A stretch of 26,966 nucleotides of DNA from contig NZ_QFOA01000045.1 of assembly GCF_003248505.1 (NCBI RefSeq), forward strand, positions 1 to 26,966, given 5' to 3'. A program made the position numbers and the translations under genes. This document shows positions 18,064 through 26,891 of this stretch, in pieces. The DNA is from Sphingobium sp. Lineage in GTDB: Bacteria > Pseudomonadota > Alphaproteobacteria > Sphingomonadales > Sphingomonadaceae. The notes under the pieces were generated by a model that worked only from the letters and a program-made list of their open reading frames with translations, searched no databases and had not been told where the DNA came from. Position 1 is the first letter of the stretch; the number at the start of each line of letters is the position of its first letter.

Positions 18064-21000
18064 ATGAGGACCAGATTTACGGGAATTTCGCCGTTCGTTG
18101 TCGCTTTGTCGTTGGCATATGGCGTGACAGCCCATGCCCAGGGCATATCCTCTGAAGAGCCGGCATCCAGCGGCGATGCCATAGCATCCAGCACGCCCAA
18201 GACGGCGGTCGACGCGGGAGAGTCCAGCGCGATCGTCGTCACAGGTTCGCGCCTGCCCTCTGAATTTTCGATCCTGGCGCCTGTGCAGGTGCTGCGGCCG
18301 CAGGCCAGCATATCGGCTGGCAATGCGACGGTCGCGGAAATGCTGTCCCGCGCCACCGCCGCATCGGGAACGCAGCAGATCAACAACCAGTTGTCCGGTA
18401 CCGGGGCGGGCGGATCGGTCGTTCTGGGCGGCGCCAACGTCAACTCGATCGGCCTTCGAAACCTGAGCGCCACGCGCACGCTTACGCTGCTGAACGGCCA
18501 GCGGATCGCTCCATCGGGCACGGGAAGCCAGGTCGCGCCGGTCGATTTCAACGTCATCCCTTCGGTCGCGCTGGAGCGGGTAGAGGTGCTGACCACCGGC
18601 GCATCGTCGATCTACGGATCGGATGCCATCGCGGGCGTCATCAATGTCATCACCCGCAAAGGCGGCAATGGCCTTGAGTTGAGCGGCTTTGCCCGCTTGC
18701 CGGAGGAAACCGGCGGCCGATATGTGCAGGCAAGCGCCTATTGGGGGCGCAACTACGACAATTTCTATGTCAACGCCGCCGTTGAATTCGACAAGCAGTA
18801 TGAGCTCGATATGAAGGACCGGCCAAGGACGGCATGCCGGCAGGATTTCGTCTACGACCCGGCCAGCGGAGATCGGGTCGACGCGCGGGATCGCAGCGGC
18901 AATTTTCGCTGCCTCAATCACAATCCGACGGGCATCTTCTTCGACCAGTTTTTTTACGGCGGCGCCTTCATCTACGATCCGACGAAGGCGAACGGACCCT
19001 ATCCACCGGCAGCGCTTGGCCTTCAGGTGCCGGGCAACCCCGCCGCCGCTCCGCTGCTCGACTGGGTGCGCGCGAACCGGGGCGGCTTTCCCGATACCTT
19101 CCCCTATTCCCCCAATGGCAGCAGCGCCTATGACAATGCGGATTCCGTCTCGCCATTGCAGCGGATCAACGCCTATTTTTCGGCCGGGGTGCAGATTGGG
19201 GATAGTTCGGAATTCTATGTCAGCGCACTCTATTCCAACCGTAAATCGACCTCGAACAGCTGGTATTTCCTTTATCCCTTCCTATCCGCGACCAATCCCA
19301 ACAACGTGGTGGGCCAGGCGCTCATCAACCTGAGCGGCGGCCGGTCCAGCGGCGATGTCGGGCCGCAGATCGTCCGCCCGTTCCGCGCCCAACAGGAAGT
19401 CAATTTTTTCCAGTCCACGATCGGCCTGCGCGGGAAGTTCGCCGGTGGCGCGCTGAGCAAATGGAATTACGACATAAGCGGACGGCTGGGCCTGTCGCGC
19501 GGGACATATGGCCAGACCTTCTACTATCTCGACCGGGTGAATGCTGCGTCGGCGCCGGGCGTCGCCTGCGACGCCAGCCTGATCAGGGTTTCAGGACCGA
19601 CGCCGTGCGTGTCCATTCCCTGGCTCAGCAAGCGATTCCTGGTCGATCAGAACTGGACCGATGCGGAGCGCAATTTTCTGGAAGGCTATGAGGAAGGGCA
19701 CACCAAATACGACCAGTTTGCGTTCGAAGGCAGCATGTCCGGGCCGCTCTTTACGCTGCCTGCGGGCGAAGTGTCAGCGGTGCTGGGTTTTGCGGTCCGC
19801 ACTGACGACCTCGACGATACGCCGGGCTATAACGCGCGCAACGCGAACTATTTCGCCTTCTCGACCGCTGGTCGGACCGCAGGTTCGGACACGGTCCAGG
19901 AAGCGTTCGGCGAAGTGGGCATTCCCATCCTGGCCGACAAGCCGCTTTTCCACAGCCTGCGCGTAACGGGATCGGCGCGATACACCGACTATAAATCCTA
20001 CGGCTCCAACACCACCTACCGCGTTGCAGGGGCGTGGGAAATCATCCCGGAAATCGCTTTGCGCGCGTCCTATGGCACATCGTTCAGGGCGCCAACCATC
20101 TACGAACTGAACCTTGCCGACCAGAGTTCCTTCTTCAACTATACCGATCCGTGCCAGCGTTACGGCGATGGCGCGACGTCGACAGTCATCGCCAATTGCC
20201 GGGCGGAGGGCTTCGCACCCGATTTCGCGCCGTTCAACACCGGCATCACCGGGGTCAGCGGCGGCGGGAAGGGGCTGCTGAAGGCGGAAACATCGACCAA
20301 CTTCAATGCCGGCATCGTCGTCCGCCCCGGCTTTGCGAACCTTCAGATCGCGATCGATTATTATGACATCAAGGTAAATAACGAAGTCGACACCTTTGGC
20401 GTCACCAACATCATCAACAACTGCTACAATCTGGCCGGGGATCAGCGGAACAGCTTCTGTAGCCGCATCACGCGCGACCCGGTGACGCGGGCGATCACGA
20501 CGGTCAACAACCGCTATCTCAACCTGTCCCGCCAGCGCGCGCGGGGCATCGACTTCGCCGTACAGTTCGCGGTGCCGATGGCGACCGACACCAATGTCGA
20601 GGTCGAAGTGCGGGGAACGCGGGCGTTGGAAAACTCGGTCACGCGCGACGCGCTCAGCCCGACGCTGGAACGCAATGGGCTGTCGGGCTTCCCCAAGCTC
20701 ACGGGTTATGCGGAGGCGCGGCTGAACTGGAAGAAGCTGACATGGACGTTCGGCGGCAATTATGTCGGCAAGGTCGATGATACCCGCTATTGGATGGAAC
20801 AGGGATCGTTCCTGCCCGGTACGACCAACTTCGCCTTCTACGGCGCCTATGCGGGCCGCGACACCTACGGAAACGCCAACGACTTCGCCGAAGTCCGCGA
20901 ACTGCTGAAGGTTTCGGCTTATGTGACCGCCTACACGTCGATCCGCTATCAGCTTCTGGAGAAAACCACGTTGCTGGTGGGCATCAGCAATTTGTTCGAC

Positions 21001-21117
21001 CGCAAGCCGCCGGTGATCGGACCCGATGCCTTCACCTACCGGATCGGTTCCGTGGCGGGGAACCAGTATAACCTAACGGGACGCAGCTTCTTCCTGCGGA
21101 TCAATCAGGGCTTCTGA
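18064..21117 (+). CDS. TonB-dependent outer-membrane receptor
   Basis: 1017-aa outer-membrane transporter, energised by TonB. It has a signal peptide (about residues 1-25, VVALSLAYGVTAHAQG) and a TonB-box-like segment (SSAIVVTGSRLP). The plug domain includes VEVLTTGASSIYGSDAIAGVINVITRK, a strong family signature near residue 180. A long 22-strand barrel of alternating hydrophobic strands ends in FFLRINQGF, with the terminal Phe needed for barrel assembly. The late conserved block (RASYGTSFRAPTIYELNL) is also present. The size is on the large side, typical of sphingomonad receptors for peptides, sugars or aromatic compounds. The adjacent tricorn-like peptidase and Lrp regulator favour a peptide substrate. 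Confidence 0.94.
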   Translation: MRTRFTGISPFVVALSLAYGVTAHAQGISSEEPASSGDAIASSTPKTAVDAGESSAIVVTGSRLPSEFSILAPVQVLRPQASISAGNATVAEMLSRATAASGTQQINNQLSGTGAGGSVVLGGANVNSIGLRNLSATRTLTLLNGQRIAPSGTGSQVAPVDFNVIPSVALERVEVLTTGASSIYGSDAIAGVINVITRKGGNGLELSGFARLPEETGGRYVQASAYWGRNYDNFYVNAAVEFDKQYELDMKDRPRTACRQDFVYDPASGDRVDARDRSGNFRCLNHNPTGIFFDQFFYGGAFIYDPTKANGPYPPAALGLQVPGNPAAAPLLDWVRANRGGFPDTFPYSPNGSSAYDNADSVSPLQRINAYFSAGVQIGDSSEFYVSALYSNRKSTSNSWYFLYPFLSATNPNNVVGQALINLSGGRSSGDVGPQIVRPFRAQQEVNFFQSTIGLRGKFAGGALSKWNYDISGRLGLSRGTYGQTFYYLDRVNAASAPGVACDASLIRVSGPTPCVSIPWLSKRFLVDQNWTDAERNFLEGYEEGHTKYDQFAFEGSMSGPLFTLPAGEVSAVLGFAVRTDDLDDTPGYNARNANYFAFSTAGRTAGSDTVQEAFGEVGIPILADKPLFHSLRVTGSARYTDYKSYGSNTTYRVAGAWEIIPEIALRASYGTSFRAPTIYELNLADQSSFFNYTDPCQRYGDGATSTVIANCRAEGFAPDFAPFNTGITGVSGGGKGLLKAETSTNFNAGIVVRPGFANLQIAIDYYDIKVNNEVDTFGVTNIINNCYNLAGDQRNSFCSRITRDPVTRAITTVNNRYLNLSRQRARGIDFAVQFAVPMATDTNVEVEVRGTRALENSVTRDALSPTLERNGLSGFPKLTGYAEARLNWKKLTWTFGGNYVGKVDDTRYWMEQGSFLPGTTNFAFYGAYAGRDTYGNANDFAEVRELLKVSAYVTAYTSIRYQLLEKTTLLVGISNLFDRKPPVIGPDAFTYRIGSVAGNQYNLTGRSFFLRINQGF

Positions 21118-21185
21118 CCCCAGCGGGGGCGGGGGAGGCGCCATCCCGCCGGCCCTGCCCCACCCCCCCTATTCGAGATCCATTC

Positions 21186-24100
21186 ATGACCAAATTCTGG
21201 CTGTCGACGCTATCTCTCGCCGCGTTCTTGCACTCCGCCGCGCTTGCGCAAAATGTCGAAGCCAGCGACCCGTTCCTGCGCTATCCCGACGTGTGCGGGA
21301 CAAAAATCATGTTCAGTTTCGCTGGCGATCTGTGGCTCCAGGACGGGCAGGCGGCACAGGCCCGGCGATTGACCAGCAGTCCGGGCACCGAGTATTTTGC
21401 GAAATTTTCTCCCGATTGCAAAAGCGTAGCCTTCACAGGCCGCATCGACGGTGAAGATCAGGTCTATGTCATGTCTGCCGAGGGTGGCGAACCGCGACGC
21501 CTGACCAGCGACCCGGCGCGCAAGGGCCTCTCGGCGCGATGGGGCAACGACAATCAGGTCATGGGCTGGACACCCGATGGAAACGCCATCCTCTTCCGTT
21601 CGATGCGGGATGCGGCGATGCTGTCGCAAAGCAATCTCTACACGGTGACTGTCGCCGGGCGGACAATCCGCCCCGTCGGCACGGCGCGTGCAGGCGCCGG
21701 GGTGCTGTCGCCCGACGGATCGCAACTGCTCTATTCGCCCTGGTCCCGCGATTTTCGCACGTGGCGGCATTATCGCGGAGGATGGGCGCAGGACCTTTGG
21801 ATATTCGACCGGGCAGGCCGCAAGGCACGCCAATTCACCCGCACCGACGCGACTGAACGCGACCCGATCTGGACGCGGCAGGGCATCTTCTTCCTGTCGG
21901 ACCGGAATGGACCCATGAACCTGTTCCGGCAGGACCCAGGTTCGGGCGAAGCCACGCAGGTCACGCATCATGACAGCGACGCGATGTGGGCATCGGCTGA
22001 CCGTAACGGCACGATCGTCTATGAAGTGATGGGCCGCATCTGGCGCTATGACCCGGCGACGGCACAGGCGCAGCAGCAACATATCAGCGTGGCCGCAGAA
22101 GATCTTCAGGCGCGGCCGCATTTCATGTCCTACGCCAGCGCGATCGACGGCTTCGAGCCGGGAACGGACGGCAAGCGCGCGATCGTGGCGGCGCGCGGCG
22201 ATATCTTCGATGTCGGGACCGGCGACGCACCCGTCCGCGCGCTGACGGCCAGTTCCGACGCACAGGATCGCGAAGCCGCCATGTCCGCCGATGGACGGTG
22301 GGTGGCCTTCATTTCAGACCGTAGCGGCGAAGAGGAATTATGGATCGTCCCGGCAGACGGGGGGGCAGCGCGGCAGGTGACGAAAGGCAATCGAAACCGC
22401 TTTTCCCATCCCGTCTGGTCCCCTGATGGAACCCGCATTGCCCTTTCGGGCAAGGACGGCGCGCTCTACCTGGTCAGGATCGCGACCGGCCAGATGAGGG
22501 AAGCCGGACGCAGTGCAAGCGTATTCGTTCACGATTACACTTGGTCGCCCAATGGCCGCTATCTGGCCTACACCCGGTTCGGCCCGACCGACATGGGCCA
22601 GATCCAATTGTTCGACACCGTCACGGGCCAGACCTTCGCCGCCAGCGATGCACTCTACAACGCGATGCAGCCTGCATTCTCAGCCGACGGCAACTATCTC
22701 TACAGCCTGAGCGAGCGGTCGGTCGCTACCAGGTTCGACGGACGCGAGTGGGACTTTCAGGTTCCGCGCAACCGGGCGATCGCCGTGCTGCCGCTGCGCA
22801 ACGGCCTGCCCGATCCTTTTCAGTCGGACAATGAGGACCAGCGCCCCGCGCCCCTGGCGACGATCGAATTCGAGGGGCTGCTGGATCGGGGCTTGCGCTC
22901 GCCTGTCGCCAATGGCGACATCGACGGGTTCGCGGTGACGAAGGAAGATATTCTGTTCGTCACGACGGCAGCTTCGCAAAGCGATGGCTATCAACTCAAT
23001 GCCTATTCCTTCGGGAAGAAGGAGCCGCGTGTCGTCGGCGCGCCGTTCGACGCCTATTCCTTCAGCCGGTGGACTGGAACTATCCTGACCCGCAAGGGCA
23101 GGGATTTCACGCTGCTCGACAGCGCCACGGGCAAGACCGCGCCGGTGGCGATCGATCGCATGACGGGCACGGTGGCCCCGCGCCAGGAATGGGCCGCGGT
23201 GCTCGACGAGGTTTGCCGTCGTTATCGCGATTTCTTCTACGACCCTGCCATGCACGGCTATGACTGGGCTGCGATCTGCACGCGCTATCGCAAGGAATTG
23301 CCGCGGATCGGCAGTCGCGGCGACCTGACCGAACTGATCGGGCGAATGGTGTCGGAGCTCAATGTTGGGCATGCCTATATCGATGGGCGCGACGAATTGC
23401 AGCCAGCCTTGCCCGGATCGGCGGCCCTTGGCGCGCAACTTGCGTTCGACGAAGCCGCACAGCGCTGGCGGATCGCTCACATCTATCCGGGCGATCCGGT
23501 CGACCCTATCTATCGTTCCCCGCTTGCCGCCTATGGCAAGGGCGTCCGGCAGGGCGACTGGCTGCTGGCTATCGACGGGCGAATGCTGGACGAACAGAGC
23601 GATCCGTCACAGGCGTTGCTGGGCAAGGCAGAAAAGGAAGTCGTGCTGACTATCCAGCATGAGGGCGACAAGGCGCCCCGGTTCGTCGTGGTGAAGCCGA
23701 TCGCCAATCAGGAAGGGCTGATCTATCGCGAATGGAGCGAACGCAACCGGATGCTGGTCGATCGCGTGTCGGGCGGACGGATCGGCTACGTCCATATTCC
23801 CGCCATGTCGCCTCAGGGGCTGGCAGAATTTGCTCGCGGCTATTTCGGCCAGATTCGCAAGGATGCTCTGATCGTGGACATTCGCGGTAATCTGGGTGGC
23901 AGCGGATCGCCGCTGATCATCGACCGGTTGGGCCGCCCCTTTCTGACGACCGGGCATGTGAAGGGCATCGACTATCCCACAACCTATCCCTGGGGTGGTT
24001 TCACGCAGGTATTTACAGGGAAGCTTGGCCTGCTGGTGAACGAAGCGACAATGTCCGACGGCGATACCATGGCCTATGAATGGCGTCAGGCTAGGCTTGG

Positions 24101-24407
24101 GCCGATCTATGGCAAAAGGACATGGGGCGGCACCGTGGGCACGGGATCGACCGGGCCGTTGATCGACGGGACCGAAACCAACGTACCCCAATATGCGCTG
24201 GGGGCGACCGACGGGTCGTGGGTCGTGGAGGGCAAGGGCGTGGCGCCCGATGTCGAGATCGGGTTCGACGCCCAAGCCAGCCTTGGTGGCGACGACCCGC
24301 AACTGGCGCAGGCCACGCGCCATCTGCTTTCGCAAATCGCGGGCAATCCCGGCACGCTCGCGAAAGGCGCCCCCGGCCCCGACAAACATATCGAAAGCGC
24401 ACCGTGA
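21186..24407 (+). CDS. Exported tricorn-like S41 family protease
   Basis: 1073-aa exported peptidase. A signal peptide (LSTLSLAAFLHSAALAQN) precedes two beta-propeller regions (TolB-like repeats such as SPDCKSVAFTGRIDGEDQVY, SADGRWVAFISDRSGEEELW and SPNGRYLAYTRFGPTDMGQI). A core domain, a PDZ domain (GVRQGDWLLAIDGRMLDEQS) and the S41 catalytic domain follow. Compared with archaeal tricorn (S745, H746, S965, E1023), the nucleophile is S957 in NEATMSDGDTM, the base is H729 in NVGHAY and the Glu is E1015 in WVVEGKGVAPD. The position of S745 is Gly728. It likely degrades oligopeptides in the periplasm. It starts 68 bases after the receptor stop, so the two are probably one operon. Confidence 0.92.
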   Translation: MTKFWLSTLSLAAFLHSAALAQNVEASDPFLRYPDVCGTKIMFSFAGDLWLQDGQAAQARRLTSSPGTEYFAKFSPDCKSVAFTGRIDGEDQVYVMSAEGGEPRRLTSDPARKGLSARWGNDNQVMGWTPDGNAILFRSMRDAAMLSQSNLYTVTVAGRTIRPVGTARAGAGVLSPDGSQLLYSPWSRDFRTWRHYRGGWAQDLWIFDRAGRKARQFTRTDATERDPIWTRQGIFFLSDRNGPMNLFRQDPGSGEATQVTHHDSDAMWASADRNGTIVYEVMGRIWRYDPATAQAQQQHISVAAEDLQARPHFMSYASAIDGFEPGTDGKRAIVAARGDIFDVGTGDAPVRALTASSDAQDREAAMSADGRWVAFISDRSGEEELWIVPADGGAARQVTKGNRNRFSHPVWSPDGTRIALSGKDGALYLVRIATGQMREAGRSASVFVHDYTWSPNGRYLAYTRFGPTDMGQIQLFDTVTGQTFAASDALYNAMQPAFSADGNYLYSLSERSVATRFDGREWDFQVPRNRAIAVLPLRNGLPDPFQSDNEDQRPAPLATIEFEGLLDRGLRSPVANGDIDGFAVTKEDILFVTTAASQSDGYQLNAYSFGKKEPRVVGAPFDAYSFSRWTGTILTRKGRDFTLLDSATGKTAPVAIDRMTGTVAPRQEWAAVLDEVCRRYRDFFYDPAMHGYDWAAICTRYRKELPRIGSRGDLTELIGRMVSELNVGHAYIDGRDELQPALPGSAALGAQLAFDEAAQRWRIAHIYPGDPVDPIYRSPLAAYGKGVRQGDWLLAIDGRMLDEQSDPSQALLGKAEKEVVLTIQHEGDKAPRFVVVKPIANQEGLIYREWSERNRMLVDRVSGGRIGYVHIPAMSPQGLAEFARGYFGQIRKDALIVDIRGNLGGSGSPLIIDRLGRPFLTTGHVKGIDYPTTYPWGGFTQVFTGKLGLLVNEATMSDGDTMAYEWRQARLGPIYGKRTWGGTVGTGSTGPLIDGTETNVPQYALGATDGSWVVEGKGVAPDVEIGFDAQASLGGDDPQLAQATRHLLSQIAGNPGTLAKGAPGPDKHIESAP

Positions 24408-24700
24408 CAGGGGCGATCCTGCGGCGCGGGCAAGCGCCGACGCGATTGTCATGAAGTTTCCCGAGCGGTCGTGACCGGCGTCGATCGGTAGCAGGATGGA
24501 TGTAACGATACGCCATCCGCCGGGGCCGGTGACAGCCGGCCACCCGCAATCGGCGAAGATCTGAAGCATTTCGAGGCGGACGGCATTGTCCGCCCGCTCG
24601 AAGAATGCGGAAACACGCCGCCACCGCCAGCGGGCTTCGCCACTGATCCGCCGCCGGCTGGGTTTGTGCTGGACGCGCGCTAACTCGGAGGGCTGTCGGC
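24408..24700 (-). pseudogene. Gene-free stretch with a possible decayed minus-strand gene
   Basis: No complete gene fits here. On the minus strand one frame stays open across the whole stretch with gene-like codon use. It reads EARWRWRRVSAFFERADNAV, then LEMLQIFADCGWPAVTG, GGWRIVTSILLPIDAG and FMTIASALARAAG. It then runs on antisense into the protease gene, so it cannot be an intact gene as placed. It may be a 3'-truncated remnant, or chance in GC-rich DNA. Two inverted repeats lie here as well: CGGCGC/GCGCCG (24422-24439) and GGCCGG/CCGGCC (24524-24541), which could help end transcription of the protease gene. Confidence 0.22.
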
Positions 24701-24994
24701 TTAATACCCGCCATGCTTGTGATGCCATTGCACCGAGCCTTGCTTATAATCTTCAAATTCCGCGCGCTGCTGCTCCATCTTCGCCTCCAGCTCGTCCAGC
24801 TTTGTTTCCAGCTGAGACTTCTCGCTTTCGAGATCGCTGATCTTGGATTCGAGATCTTCCGCACGGCTGAGAGCGGTTCGCGCGTTCGCCTGTGCTGCGT
24901 CTGCCAGGTCAAAGGCTTCATCGGCGCGCCCCATGGGCGTTTTGTTGCAAGCGGTCAGCGCTAGCAGCGCAGCGAGGAATGGAAATGTCTTCAT
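24701..24994 (-). CDS. Small coiled-coil lipoprotein
   Basis: 97-aa predicted lipoprotein. The N-terminus MKTFPFLAALLALTAC carries a lipobox (LTAC) with the lipidated Cys at residue 16. Residues about 25-85 form a long heptad-like helix rich in Glu, Lys, Ala and Leu (SKISDLESEKSQLETKLDEL), so an extended coiled coil is expected. It ends in a His/Gly/Tyr tail (HHKHGGY). It resembles Lpp-like or YbgF-like envelope helices in style, but I do not recognise the family. GGGGGG lies 4 to 5 bases upstream of the ATG. The gene lies 18 bases downstream of the minus-strand gene ending at 25013, so it is probably the second gene of a two-gene operon. Confidence 0.78.
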   Translation of the reverse strand: MKTFPFLAALLALTACNKTPMGRADEAFDLADAAQANARTALSRAEDLESKISDLESEKSQLETKLDELEAKMEQQRAEFEDYKQGSVQWHHKHGGY

Positions 24995-25012
24995 GTCGCC
25001 CCCCGGAAAAGC

Positions 25013-25504
25013 TCAGCGATCAGCCACCTTAGCGGCCTTAAACTCGAACAGAGGGTAGACTTGGTCGCCGACGCGCTTGATCAGACGCCACGACGTGAAA
25101 CCGACAGAATCATCCTTCGTGGTTGTCGAGCCGTTTTGCTCACCAAATTTCGACAGCATCAACTTGTCGAAACCGTGGCCGTCCTTCTTGATGAAGGAGA
25201 TTGAGAGGCCGGAGGCAGATAGATTTAAAGCGCCAGCAGGCTGCCTGATGAAAGCGGGCTGAAATGCAGAGTCGAGATCAACCTCAAATTCTACACCCTC
25301 GCAGATCAGATGGGCGTCAGAGCGGATGTCGGCCATGCCGTAGCCTCTACCGGCATAACTTCCTGTCAGAACTATTCCCAGATGGGAGGTGTCTCCGGTC
25401 AGAAGCAGAAGGTCGCTGTCGTCTCTGATTTCCTTCGCAAGGGCAATTTCGCGCACCTCGCTGCAGGGCTTCACCGTAAAAAGCTGTGCAGGGAAAAACG
25501 CCAT
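25013..25504 (-). CDS. Protein of unknown function
   Basis: 163-aa soluble protein with no family I recognise. It appears to be all-beta or mixed, with no signal peptide or membrane segment: MAFFPAQLFTVKPCSEVREI, LLLLTGDTSHLGIVLTGSYA, HLICEGVEFEVDLDSAF and GLSISFIKKDGHGFDKLMLS. ATG 25504 was chosen because GGAG lies 6 bases upstream on the minus strand. ATG 25510 has GGAG immediately adjacent, and 25558 would lengthen the N-terminus without a good site. The lipoprotein gene follows 18 bases later on the same strand. Base composition is lower in GC than in the first 24 kb, consistent with an accessory segment. Confidence 0.62.
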   Translation of the reverse strand: MAFFPAQLFTVKPCSEVREIALAKEIRDDSDLLLLTGDTSHLGIVLTGSYAGRGYGMADIRSDAHLICEGVEFEVDLDSAFQPAFIRQPAGALNLSASGLSISFIKKDGHGFDKLMLSKFGEQNGSTTTKDDSVGFTSWRLIKRVGDQVYPLFEFKAAKVADR

Positions 25505-25644
25505 TCTCATCTCCAGTTGTATGAGAAGACAGCGTATCGTCTGTCGGGATGCGTGCAAGCCAGTGCACTTCGGATCGGATGTATTCTCTAGGACGAAAAG
25601 GAGTGCTCCTCCTCTATCAAAGTGCGTTTACCAGCACACCGATT

Positions 25645-25673
25645 TTGACCCATTTAGAATCGCTTGACATAAA
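25645..25673 (+). promoter_or_regulatory. Candidate sigma70-type promoter
   Basis: TTGACC and CATAAA are separated by 17 bases, close to the vegetative consensus. It points toward the small membrane protein gene at 25797, which would leave a leader of about 120 bases. A second TTGACA (25664-25669) overlaps the -10 but has no matching -10 of its own. The call rests on sequence likeness only. Confidence 0.33.
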
Positions 25674-25796
25674 CCGTTTTCGGTTAGACGTGGAACGCCT
25701 TGCAGCATTCCTTCGTTTTATATATGTGCCGTTCGCACGATTCGGGGCCATGCTCTGACGGCAGCATTAGAAACTGGGAGCGATCAGCTAGGCAAG

Positions 25797-26069
25797 ATGC
25801 AGATAGCAGCTACCATCGTGTCGGTGCTTTTTGGCTTCTTGGCCGTAATACTTGCAACCGTTTTTGTAAGCGCACTTCGTAGCGGTAAGCAGGACATCGC
25901 TCGCCTTCGTCGCAAGCGCTATGGGCTACGGACTTGGGTATCGGGAAGTTTGCCTAGCACTACTTTTGGCGCAACGATGCATGAGCTAGAAGGCATCGAG
26001 TTGAAGGCTAAGGGTGGCAAATTGGTGCATGCGCGTCAGACCAGAGCACCCTCTTCTGAATTGATCTAA
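25797..26069 (+). CDS. Small membrane-anchored protein of unknown function
   Basis: 90-aa protein with one N-terminal membrane helix (IAATIVSVLFGFLAVILATVFVSAL) followed by a strongly basic cytoplasmic segment (DIARLRRKRYGLRTW) and an unremarkable C-terminus. The helix followed by positive charges predicts an N-out, C-in orientation. ATG 25797 has AGG and an A-rich stretch closely upstream. I do not recognise a family. It precedes the last gene on the same strand by 93 bases and might be cotranscribed with it. The lower GC content of this region supports an acquired segment. Reality of the gene is likely but not certain, because it is short. Confidence 0.45.
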   Translation: MQIAATIVSVLFGFLAVILATVFVSALRSGKQDIARLRRKRYGLRTWVSGSLPSTTFGATMHELEGIELKAKGGKLVHARQTRAPSSELI

Positions 26070-26162
26070 GAGCTTCGCGCAGTTATTCGGCGCGTTGTGA
26101 CTGATCCTTTTACCCTGCCTCTCATCGGTGCTTATCCATAGATAGGATGTGAGCACAGCTAT

Positions 26163-26891
26163 GTGGGCTGGGTTCCAAACGTATCCGGCCATTTGTCATT
26201 TGGGCTGATGTGCTCCAAAGCACACCCCCATTCAATCAATTATCGTAGCTCGACTACTGGCCAGAGGACGGTCGTTCTTCACACGCAAAGATCTGCTCAG
26301 GATTTCCCGCTACCTGGGGACATTGTAGGTGTTCTGCGGCGGTCGGTAACGCAAGACTTCATTCTGGTCGCGCGGACTACGCGAGCGCGCACTCCGTTTT
26401 TGAAGGACGGCGCGGTGGACGAGCGTCCTGAGGAAAATGGCGCGCTCTGTGGAGCCATTCTTGTTGTCCCTCGCGATTCTGATGCAGCGGCTAGCCGTAG
26501 CAGGAAATCCTACTTAGCCGAGATCGATCGCGCCATTGATGCTGCGTTGGCTCAAGCCAGCGAGGTTGGCACTGTCACAGATCTCCTCATAGATAATTTA
26601 TCTGAGACCGTTCTCAAGCGAACGGCTCAGGCTCAAGCGATGGTAGTATGCCACGTCGCCCAATTTGCTCTCTTCAGAACCGGAGAACTGCGAATATGGT
26701 TTGAAGACGGCCTGTTTGTCGGGCGTGACACTACAGCAGATCCACTAACTGCGGCAGAGAAACTCGCTGCGGAATACCTTCCATCGCAGATGTATTTTTT
26801 TCTGAAGGACATTACTCACCGGCACTATCACCATGATCCGGAAACGGATCAGTTGTTAAAGCTGGCCCTGTTGATTGCCGCTGAGAAGTGA
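26163..26891 (+). CDS. Protein of unknown function, C-terminus probably cut by an insertion sequence
   Basis: 242-aa frame with no family I can name. The N-terminal half is beta-like (GQRTVVLHTQ, LPGDIVGVLRRSVTQDFILV, CGAILVVPRD). The middle is helical (SRKSYLAEIDRAIDAALAQA, DNLSETVLKRTAQAQAMVVC). The end carries a striking basic/His motif (FFLKDITHRHYHHDPETDQL). The final Glu-Lys-stop codons coincide with the first copy of a repeated GAGAAGTGACCC, which looks like the end of an insertion sequence. The natural C-terminus was therefore probably longer, and the gene may be broken. The start is unclear: GTG 26163 is the only upstream start in frame, ATG 26208 is an alternative, and neither has a strong ribosome binding site. 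Confidence 0.5.
   Translation: MGWVPNVSGHLSFGLMCSKAHPHSINYRSSTTGQRTVVLHTQRSAQDFPLPGDIVGVLRRSVTQDFILVARTTRARTPFLKDGAVDERPEENGALCGAILVVPRDSDAAASRSRKSYLAEIDRAIDAALAQASEVGTVTDLLIDNLSETVLKRTAQAQAMVVCHVAQFALFRTGELRIWFEDGLFVGRDTTADPLTAAEKLAAEYLPSQMYFFLKDITHRHYHHDPETDQLLKLALLIAAEK

Noticed and set aside
23607..24728. Minus-strand open frame crossing from the lipoprotein region into the protease gene
   Set aside because: As a whole it would overlap the S41 gene by about 800 bases. Only the intergenic part is kept as a possible remnant.
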